From contig DAOQAY010000041.1 in NCBI GenBank assembly GCA_035354435.1, positions 1 to 22,411 of the forward strand: a DNA stretch of 22,411 bases, read 5' to 3'. The notes beneath the pieces are model-generated. The model ran no database searches and was not told the DNA's origin. It worked only from the letters and a program-made list of their open reading frames with translations. Source of the stretch: JAKLDO01 sp035354435 (GTDB taxonomy: Bacteria; UBP6; UBA1177). Of the stretch, positions 15,413-22,411 are shown piece by piece. The position numbers were made by a program, and so were the translations under genes. Every line of letters starts with the position of its first letter. Positions within the stretch are counted from its first letter, which is position 1.

Positions 15413-16840
15413 ATGCAACTTGTAAAAATTACAGATCTTTATTTTAAATATCAGGAAAGCGTTGATTTTATTCTTGAGAATATCAACTGCGAAATTAATT
15501 ACGGTGACAGGATCGGCATTGTCGGGTCTAACGGCGGTGGAAAATCGACGCTGATGAAACTGATCTGCGGAGCAGTCAGTCCGTCGGAAGGGAGCATTTT
15601 TGCCAGAAATGAGGATTCAATCGCATATCTTCCTCAAGATTATTCAGGTCTGGACAGGGAGATCGGCGAATCCGGTGCAGAATATCTGAGCGGCGGGGAA
15701 AAAGTTAAGCTCCTGCTGAGAAAGATTATTTCAGGCAATCCTGATCTGATTCTGCTTGATGAGCCGACAAACCATCTTGATATAAAAGGGATTGAATGGC
15801 TTGAGAAGTTTATCAGAAGAATTCCGGCTGCAGTTGTCATCATAAGTCACGACAGGTCGATATTGAACAATTGTGTTGATGAAATATGGGAGATAGATGC
15901 GGGAAGTCTGACAATTTATAGAGGAAATTACGATACTTATGAAAAGTTCAAAGCCGATGAATCAAGCCGCAGACAGAAAGCTTACAGCGAAAAGAAAGAT
16001 CAAGTCAAAAGACTGGAAACGGCTGTCACTGACAGAAAAAGCAGAGCTGAAAAGAACGAAAAGTTCAAACCATCAAGGTCAGTGAAAAAGAATGGAAGTT
16101 TGTGTCAGTATGATGTCGGCAGCATAAAATCAGTAAGGTCGGGTAACCTCATGAATAGTGCGAAAGCCCTTGAATCGAGGATCGAAAAGGAAAAAGAGGA
16201 GATGTACAAGCTCAAGGAAGGCATCGTCAAAAAAGCTAAGGTTCAAATAAATCCCGGCGGATCCAAAAGCAGATTTCTTGTGAAAATGTTCAATGTTTCC
16301 AAATCATTCAATGAAAAAAATGTGCTAAACGCTTTTTCGCTTTCGGTGGAGCGGGGTGAAAAGATCGCATTGACAGGTCCGAACGGCTGTGGCAAATCGA
16401 CACTCTTAAAAATTATTACAGGTGAACTCACTCCTGACGCAGGCGAAGTTTCAATATCCCCATCAATAAAAACAGGATATTTTGCCCAAGGCAGCGCTGA
16501 ACTTCCCGATGATGAAAAGATAATCAATTTTCTTGCTCACGGAGATAGAGCACTTGAAAACAGGGCGCGACTTTTTCTTGGATGCCTCAACATCAGAGGT
16601 GACACAGTTTTCCGGAAGATAGGAACCTTGAGCGCAGGTCAGAAAAGCAAAGTGGAAATAGCCTCATTCATGCTCGGAGAATACGACCTTATAATTCTTG
16701 ATGAACCAATGTCTCACCTCGAAATAAACGCCAGAACCGCACTCGAAGAAGCACTTCGCAACTTTGAAGGAGCCGCCATCGTCGTCACACACGACAGAAC
16801 CTTCGCACAAAATTTCGCAGACAGAATTGTAACACTTTAA
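15413..16840 (+). CDS. ABC-F family ATPase, ribosome-protection-type
   Basis: A 475-residue soluble protein with two ABC cassettes and no membrane domain. Cassette 1 has Walker A GSNGGGKST (38-46), Q-loop LPQDY (73-77), signature LSGGEK (92-97), Walker B LILLDEPTNHLD (112-123) and switch ISHD (144-147). A lysine/glutamate-rich linker of about 110 residues (about 180-290) follows. Cassette 2 has Walker A GPNGCGKST (322-330), signature LSAGQK (406-411), Walker B LIILDEPMSHLE (426-437) and VTHD (458-461). The short length and compact cassettes resemble the antibiotic-resistance ABC-F group (Vga/Msr/Lsa-like), which clear drugs from the ribosomal exit tunnel. A housekeeping role such as EttA/Uup is less likely on size but not excluded. 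ATG 15413 was chosen because TTGAGGT precedes it and ATGCAA is conserved in the decayed copy; a GTG at 15389 has no such support. Confidence 0.9.
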   Translation: MQLVKITDLYFKYQESVDFILENINCEINYGDRIGIVGSNGGGKSTLMKLICGAVSPSEGSIFARNEDSIAYLPQDYSGLDREIGESGAEYLSGGEKVKLLLRKIISGNPDLILLDEPTNHLDIKGIEWLEKFIRRIPAAVVIISHDRSILNNCVDEIWEIDAGSLTIYRGNYDTYEKFKADESSRRQKAYSEKKDQVKRLETAVTDRKSRAEKNEKFKPSRSVKKNGSLCQYDVGSIKSVRSGNLMNSAKALESRIEKEKEEMYKLKEGIVKKAKVQINPGGSKSRFLVKMFNVSKSFNEKNVLNAFSLSVERGEKIALTGPNGCGKSTLLKIITGELTPDAGEVSISPSIKTGYFAQGSAELPDDEKIINFLAHGDRALENRARLFLGCLNIRGDTVFRKIGTLSAGQKSKVEIASFMLGEYDLIILDEPMSHLEINARTALEEALRNFEGAAIVVTHDRTFAQNFADRIVTL

Positions 16841-16851
16841 ATCTAAAAATC

Positions 16852-16880
16852 TTTACACACAGGGTTTATTTAAATATATT
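16852..16880 (+). promoter_or_regulatory. Sigma70-like promoter of the envelope-protein operon
   Basis: TTTACA (16852-16857), 17-nt spacer, TATATT (16875-16880), about 65 nt before the ATG at 16945. It lies just after the ABC-F stop. A small GGCT-gata-AGCC hairpin (16913-16924) falls in the leader. No terminator for the ABC-F gene is apparent. Confidence 0.5.
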
Positions 16881-16944
16881 AACAGCTATAACATATTGTT
16901 TTTTAAACCGTAGGCTGATAAGCCGATATTTCGGGAGATAAGTA

Positions 16945-18474
16945 ATGAAAAGCGTTGTTGCGGCAATTATAGTCATTGCCTTTTTTAACAGTCAACTTCT
17001 TTTTGCGGACGGTGCTCCTTTTATTGAAGTGAGCAAGCGGAATCAGAAAAATGAAGATACTCAGCCGGCAAAGCCGGAGAAAAAAGAAGAAAAGAAGGTG
17101 GAGCAGAAAAAACCGGCATCAAAAAAGGCTGTAGAAAAAGATGAAGACGACGAAGACGACGAAGACGATGAGGAAGAAACCCCCGCTCCTGTTGTGAAAG
17201 CTGCGGAAAAGGTGAATGAACAGTCACCTGAAGTAAAAACTCCGGTGATGCCGGTTGGAGAACCGGAAAAACTGCTTGTCCAGAAGATAACAGGTGTCGA
17301 TGTCGAAGAATCGGTCGCAAAAACAATTGAAGAGGCTATAGTTCTCAATATCGGTCAGAGGTCGGGTTTTTCGGTTGTTACTTCCGCAGAGCTTGAAAGT
17401 GCTGTGAAATTCACCGAAAAGCAGGCGCAAATGGGTTGTGAATCGTCTTCGGAGTGTCTGATAGAGATACAGAAAAAGCTTGAGTGCGATACTCTTATTT
17501 CGGGAAAAGTCGCAAAACTCGGTGATGAATTCATTCTTTCACTGAACACGGTAAATGTGAATGACGGTTCTGTCGGTATTCGTACCACGGCTCAGGCTAA
17601 GGATGTTTCAGAGCTGAAAACAAAACTGCCGACTGCTCTTGATGAAATACTGGGGATTGCGGAACTTAAACCGATGTTTCAGTTAAAGCCGGGAGAAAAT
17701 CTCAAACTTGCTGTAATGCCGCTTGCGGCAAGAGGAGTGGAAACTGCAACGGCGGATGCTCTGACAGCGATACTTTCATCAGAGCTGAACTCGATTCAAG
17801 GTGTGAGTGTTATCAGTCAGGACGATATAAAAGCGATGCTTGCAAAGGCTGAAATGGATTCAACGATGCAGTGCAGTGACAGTATGGAATGTATTATTGA
17901 GATTGGTGCTTCCCTTGGACTTTCCAAACTTATCACGGGTTCTGTAGGAAAGGTGAAGAACACATGGGTCATAAGCGTTCAATTGATAGATACACGGCGT
18001 GCCGAAGTTGACAATCGTGTGCTTGAGAGTTTCGACGGTGAACAGGATGAGCTGAGAAATGCAATAAAACTGGCTGCTTATCAGATTGCAGGCATTGATT
18101 ATAGCATGAAAAAGGGCGGGATTGATCTTTCCTTTAATGTGAAAGAAGCGGTAATTCAGCTTGGGAGTGAAAAGGGTGAAATCAAACAGAGTCAGTATAA
18201 ATTGACGGATGTTGTTCCGGGAAGGTACAGCCTCAAAGTTATTGCGGATCCGAAAGATTATATCCCTTTCCAGACCGATATTTACATCGCCCCCGGAGCT
18301 AACAATGTGAAAAATCTTACGATCATGAAAACGCCTACACCCTGGTATAAGACATGGTGGTTCTGGACAGTGACAGGCGTGGTGGTTCTCGGAGCTGCTG
18401 CAGCTACCACTACGGTTTTAATGCTTGAAAAAGATGATGACGGATATGTTGAAATGCCGATGGGCGTTAAATAA
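16945..18474 (+). CDS. Exported protein with acidic linker, two CsgG/TolB-like modules, PEGA-like domain and C-terminal membrane anchor
   Basis: A 509-residue protein. Residues 1-21 are a signal peptide with likely cleavage after LLFA. Residues 30-105 are a Lys/Glu/Pro-rich linker with an Asp/Glu run (66-78). Two similar modules follow: about 108-240 and 252-385. Each has a strand-helix pattern like the FlgO/TolB-N/CsgG-type fold and a C-x5-C pair (C165/C171 and C310/C316) followed by (L/I)IEI and a (L)I(S/T)G(K/S)V strand. Residues 392-460 resemble a PEGA domain (SQYKLTDVVPGRYSLKVIA). TPWYKTWWFWTVTGVVVLGA (464-483) is a C-terminal membrane segment. Proteins of this layout are common in Myxococcota-like genomes; their role is unknown but is likely envelope assembly or scaffolding. 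GGGAG at 16933-16937 serves the ATG. The giant lipoprotein gene starts 12 nt after the stop, so the pair is an operon. Confidence 0.8.
   Translation: MKSVVAAIIVIAFFNSQLLFADGAPFIEVSKRNQKNEDTQPAKPEKKEEKKVEQKKPASKKAVEKDEDDEDDEDDEEETPAPVVKAAEKVNEQSPEVKTPVMPVGEPEKLLVQKITGVDVEESVAKTIEEAIVLNIGQRSGFSVVTSAELESAVKFTEKQAQMGCESSSECLIEIQKKLECDTLISGKVAKLGDEFILSLNTVNVNDGSVGIRTTAQAKDVSELKTKLPTALDEILGIAELKPMFQLKPGENLKLAVMPLAARGVETATADALTAILSSELNSIQGVSVISQDDIKAMLAKAEMDSTMQCSDSMECIIEIGASLGLSKLITGSVGKVKNTWVISVQLIDTRRAEVDNRVLESFDGEQDELRNAIKLAAYQIAGIDYSMKKGGIDLSFNVKEAVIQLGSEKGEIKQSQYKLTDVVPGRYSLKVIADPKDYIPFQTDIYIAPGANNVKNLTIMKTPTPWYKTWWFWTVTGVVVLGAAAATTTVLMLEKDDDGYVEMPMGVK
17143..17169 (+). repeat. Three tandem 9-bp units encoding Glu-Asp-Asp
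   Basis: GAAGACGAC occurs three times in a row (the last ends in T), inside the acidic linker. Slippage here would change length by multiples of three residues without breaking the frame. Confidence 0.85.
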
Positions 18475-18486
18475 AAGGAGTTTCCG

Positions 18487-21400
18487 ATGAAAAAACTGAT
18501 TATGGTGATGATAGCGGTTATGGTTCTGACAGCTTCCTGCGAACAGTTCGAGCAGGGAGGGATCAGCCTGCATTACACATGGAAGGATTCTGACGGTAAC
18601 GACATAACGCCGCCTGACATGAATCTTCTTTTCGCATGGGCGGAAGTCGAGTATTCGGGAGAGAAGAAAGAGACTGGTCCCGTATGGATGGGCGAGGATG
18701 GTTCGATACTCCGTTTTGATAATCTTCCATATGACAGAACGATGCAGCTTACTTTGACGATAAGGATGACAGAGGATGAAACAGTTGCGGAAGATAAGTT
18801 GCCGTCAGAGCCGGAAGTGAGGACGGATAACATAGCATACTACTGCACTTCACAGGAATTCAAGCTGAAACGGGGTAAGGTCACAGTTATTGAAAACGGC
18901 TGTGTGATGGAGGAAGGTCCTGCACTTTCGGACGGAAGTAAGCCGGGATCGCCGGAGCTGTCGGTTTATTACCGGAACAAAGCTGAAGAGGAGATAGAAG
19001 TCACGGCGGAAACGGAAATGAAAACACCGGTGAATAAAGTGGATATAGTTTTCAAAGCTCCGAATGACAACTTTGACACGATAATAATAGCCAATGACAC
19101 AGGATTTGCAGTGGGAAAGCAGGAACTTGCGAAACCTGCAAAGGGAACGGACGGCAGATACACAATAACGGATTTTGATCTTAACGAAGGACTTTCAGCT
19201 ACGACAGACGGCTCAAGAACAGTTGCACTGAAACTGAAAAATACGCTCGGCTTTGAATCGAAGCAGACGGCGGAAACGATATTTCTTGACACGACAGCCC
19301 CGTTTCTGACAGTTAAAAGCGATGCGCCGGCATATAATAACTCAGGAACAGTTACGGTCACGGTATCTTCGAATGAACAGCTGAAAGACAAACCGGCCAT
19401 GGCGATATACGATAAAGACGGCAAGAAAATCAGAGACATGACGGAAGAAGCGGAAGAACTTCAGAAAGGAATGTCCTACCGTTATCAGATAGCGGTTTCG
19501 GGTAATCTTGAAGACGGAGAATATTTCATAAAGACATCCGGATCCGACATAATAGAGAATGCGGCGGCAGAAATAGATTCGGATCTGTTTTCAGTTGATT
19601 CGCTGCTGCCCGAACTTGACGGATCGGCCGTGATCACCCCAGGCAGAGTAAGGCAGGAACAGGAATTTGCAGTTACCTTCACAGTAATGGAAGAGATGAG
19701 TGAAGGAATTGTAAAAGTCAGCAGGAAAGAGGAGGAACTCACCTGCACAAACGAAGGAAAGAACTATTCGTGCAAAGGCACGGCCCCGGCAGGAACCGGC
19801 GATACGCTTGATCCCGTGACAATAGCGCTGACAGATAAAGCCGGGAATCTGAACACTTACAATGCCGGCACGCTGTATGTTGACAGGACGGCACCGGTTC
19901 TTACAGCGCAGATAGTTCCCGGAGACAAGACACTTAATGCGGCGGAACTTCTGCAGATCACGATAAACGCATCGGAAGATCTTAGCGGCAGTCCGGCAGT
20001 TCAGCTGCTTGACAGCGGCAGCAATGTGACAGTGCCGTTGAATACTGAAAAGCAGGGCTTGTCATATATTTATTCATATCCGGTATTAAGTGACGGAAGT
20101 TACAGCTTCACGGCAGACGGCACTGACACGGCAGGTCATAACGCAACGCAGGTTTCGATAACCGGAATAATGTCGGACAGTTCCGTTCCTGAAGTTACCG
20201 GAGTTGTGACAGTCATCCCGGAGAGAATCAGACCCGGAGTGACATCGACAGTCACCTTCACAGCCAGCGAGAAGATGAATGATGCCGGAGACACAGTTGA
20301 AGTGAAAGTAGGTAGCGGCACAGCATCATGCAACACCGCAGACGGACTGAGCTATACCTGCACATATCTTGGTTCAGGCACAGGCAGTGACAGCATAGAA
20401 ACGATCAGCATCACCCTGACCGACAGCAGTGCCAACACGACAACCAGTCAGCACGGCACGCTGTATGTTGACAGGACGGCACCGGTNNNNNNNNNNNNNN
20501 NNNNNNNNNNNNNNNNNNNNNNNNNNNNNNNNNNNNNNNNNNNNNNNNNNNNNNNNNNNNNNNNNNNNNNNNNNNNNNNNNNNNNNCCAACACGACAACC
20601 AGTCAGCACGGCACGCTGTATGTTGACAGGACGGCACCGGTTCTTACAGCGCAGATAGTTCCCGGAGACAAGACACTTAATGCGGCGGAACTTCTGCAGA
20701 TCACGATAAACGCATCGGAAGATCTTAGCGGCAGTCCGGCAGTTCAGCTGCTTGACAGCGGCAGCAATGTGACAGTGCCGTTGAATACTGAAAAGCAGGG
20801 CTTGTCATATATTTATTCATATCCGGTATTAAGTGACGGAAGTTACAGCTTCACGGCAGACGGCACTGACACGGCAGGTCATAACGCAACGCAGGTTTCG
20901 ATAACCGGAATAATGTCGGACAGTTCCGTTCCTGAAGTTACCGGAGTTGTGACAGTCATCCCGGAGAGAATCAGACCCGGAGTGACATCGACAGTCACCT
21001 TCACAGCCAGCGAGAAGATGAATGATGCCGGAGACACAGTTGAAGTGAAAGTAGGTAGCGGCACAGCATCATGCAACACCGCAGACGGACTGAGCTATAC
21101 CTGCACATATCTTGGTTCAGGCACAGGCAGTGACAGCATAGAAACGATCAGCATCACCCTGACCGACAGCAGTGCCAACACGACAACCAGTCAGCACGGC
21201 ACGCTGTATGTTGACAGGACGGCACCGGTAATGATCAGCAGTATCCTTACTCCTGAATATGCTAAAGACGGAACCAAAATACAGGTTTCAGTGATATTTG
21301 ATGAGCAGGTCAAAGATGTGAACATAAATGACAGCGGACTCGGGCTTATATGTTCAAACGGCGGAGATCCGCTTAAATATTCATGTGACTACACAGTGAA

Positions 21401-22411
21401 AAGCGGAGATACGGAAAAGGGCTATGCCGTCGGGATTTCAGCAAGTGACATGGCCGGTAATCCGCTTTCGGACGGAGTTCTCGGAATGGTTTTCGTTGAC
21501 ATAACCGATCCGCAGATAGAAGTGGAAACATGTTCTGTCACCACAAGACGGGCGATAACGAAAGACGGAATGGCGGCGGCGGCAACGGGAGATGTAGTTG
21601 AAATAACGCTCGGAATGAATGTCGAAGCGGGAATCGGCCTGGAGATAACACTCGGGAACAAGCTGCTGACGGAAGATTGTGAAACACCGTCAGACAACTG
21701 TTTTGCATATACCGTTTCAGGAAGTGACAGCGAAGGATATAAATTTGTCGGAATCGATGCAGTTGACGGAGCCGGAAATTACTATTCTGAAACAGTCAGT
21801 CTTGCCAACTGTTCGGCAGAATTTGATTTCACAGGCCCGGTACTTGCCAGTGCGATAGTTTCAAGGATTCCCGATTATTCACCGGCAAGAGACAACATAA
21901 ACAAAATACTGAGTTTCAGTCTGACCGACCCTCTGACAAACGAAGTGGTAGCGGCGCAGCTGAATCTTTTTGCGGATGAGGAACTTGATTCGAACGGAAT
22001 GGAAATAACCGGATTCGAATTCGGCGATCCCGTGGAAGTGATTGATAATTATGCGGAATTTGAAACGATGCTCGATGACGGCGTTACAGCCGGAACACAC
22101 AACCTTTCAGTCACATGGCAGGACATTCTCGGCAATTCTGAGACAAGAGCGATAAACTGGAAGATACTGGTTGATAAAAATGAACCCGATCCGTCAGTCA
22201 TCGACATGACAAAAGTTCTCTACACAAGAAAACCGTGGGGCACCGACGACACCGGCGGCAACCCCAAATTCAGCGTAGCCGGGGAAACCGGATCAGTGGC
22301 AGACCCCGGCATATCAACAATTATCGCTTATAACGAACTCGGTTCAATAATAGGACAGGCCTCAGTCACCGGCGGCGCATTCAGCATACCGACCCTCACC
22401 GGCGGCGACCC
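18487..22411 (+). CDS. Very large Ig-like repeat lipoprotein, 3'-truncated by the window edge and split by an assembly gap
   Basis: The protein starts with a lipoprotein signal (MKKLIMVMIAVMVLTASC, C18 lipidated), with AAAGGAG six bases before the ATG. After about 270 residues of unique beta-rich sequence come Ig-like domains joined by TLYVDRTAP-type linkers. A diverged two-domain unit (19303-19896, 198 residues) is followed by identical 196-residue units on both sides of the 100-N gap. Different Ig-like domains follow from 21230 to the window end without a stop. Every second domain of a unit has a Cys pair (SCNTADGLSYTC, TCTNEGKNYSC). The frame seems to shift at the gap, giving a false stop at 20656-20658, but removing the 100 Ns and the duplicated 55 nt restores one frame; with two units, about 1256 residues are visible. 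It is probably a surface adhesin or a spacer-type structural lipoprotein, partnered with the upstream gene. The identical units suggest recent expansion. Confidence 0.85.
19899..20486 (+). repeat. 588-bp tandem repeat unit, copy left of the gap
   Basis: The unit encodes 196 residues, two Ig-like domains, and ends in TLYVDRTAP. It appears identical to 20642-21229 wherever I compared them. Its last 55 nt (20432-20486) are repeated exactly at the right edge of the gap. Confidence 0.93.
20487..20586. other. Assembly gap, 100 Ns, inside a tandem repeat
   Basis: A round 100-N placeholder. The 55 nt before it (20432-20486) and the 55 nt after it (20587-20641) are identical, so the flanking contigs overlap rather than being separated. 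The true insert is either minus 55 nt or a multiple of 588 minus 55. Confidence 0.95.
20642..21229 (+). repeat. 588-bp tandem repeat unit, copy right of the gap
   Basis: Same sequence as 19899-20486. After 21229 the sequence diverges into a non-repeated Ig-like region (PVMISSILTPEY). Confidence 0.93.

Noticed and set aside
16913..16924. GGCT-gata-AGCC hairpin as a terminator of the ABC-F gene
   Set aside because: The stem is only 4 bp, no T run follows, and it lies downstream of the promoter for the next operon.
17061..17348. Poly-serine open frame on the minus strand
   Set aside because: It is the reverse complement of the GAAGACGAC-type acidic tract in the exported protein at 16945.
20587..20658. 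Apparent stop (20656-20658) and frameshift in the giant lipoprotein after the N gap
   Set aside because: The frame change equals the 100 Ns plus the 55-nt duplicated edge; the correct frame is open from 20587 to the window end and repeats the left-hand unit.
19899..21229. Repeats considered as a CRISPR array or mobile element
   Set aside because: The units are long, in frame with the protein and contiguous; there are no short spaced repeats, transposase or terminal inverted repeats.

Overview
This window looks like a metagenome-assembled scaffold from a diderm (Gram-negative) bacterium of low to moderate GC. It contains two N runs: 10 Ns near 13.8 kb and 100 Ns near 20.5 kb. Three features point to an uncultured lineage of 'deltaproteobacterial grade' (Myxococcota, Bradymonadota or similar) rather than to a well-known model group. 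These are a lipoprotein combining a collagen-like stretch with a DUF1566-like domain, an envelope protein with paired C-x5-C modules and a C-terminal WWFW membrane anchor, and a giant Ig-repeat lipoprotein. The taxonomic placement is an inference and is weak.

Left part, 1-9632, + strand: a tightly packed operon with gene overlaps or gaps of 10 nt or less. It encodes, in order, the 3' part of a family-2 glycosyltransferase with a DUF2062 tail, a trifunctional MMPL exporter/acyltransferase/methyltransferase, a CrtI-like FAD oxidoreductase, a C45 autoproteolytic Ntn-hydrolase, a PaaK-like adenylate-forming ligase, and MogA. Except for mogA, this set matches the tailoring and export end of aryl-polyene/flexirubin-type pigment clusters. 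No ketosynthase, ACP or dehydratase is in view, so the core of the cluster would have to lie before base 1.

Middle part, 9629-13587: a leftward pair (small membrane-anchored protein plus a polytopic GT-C-like membrane protein) converges on mogA with a 4-nt overlap. It diverges from a rightward AlkD-type DNA-alkylation repair gene. A leftward orphan PAS histidine kinase with a four-cysteine PAS segment follows.

ABC-F region, 13.6-16.84 kb: a decayed 5' fragment of an ABC-F ATPase gene (13788-14082) and an intact ABC-F gene (15413-16840) lie on either side of a leftward mosaic lipoprotein gene. Both ABC-F copies keep the same leader: a sigma70-like promoter, exactly 34 nt, a three-codon open frame with its own Shine-Dalgarno sequence, then about 50 nt to the ABC-F start. 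This suggests translation-dependent regulation and is the most interesting regulatory signal in the window.

Right part, 16.85-22.41 kb: a two-gene envelope operon. The first gene encodes an exported protein with an acidic linker, two CsgG/TolB-like modules, a PEGA-like domain and a C-terminal membrane anchor. The second encodes a very large Ig-repeat lipoprotein that runs off the window. It contains an identical 588-bp (196-residue) repeat flanking the 100-N gap. The two gap edges share an exact 55-nt overlap, so the apparent frameshift there is an assembly artefact and the true repeat number is unknown.
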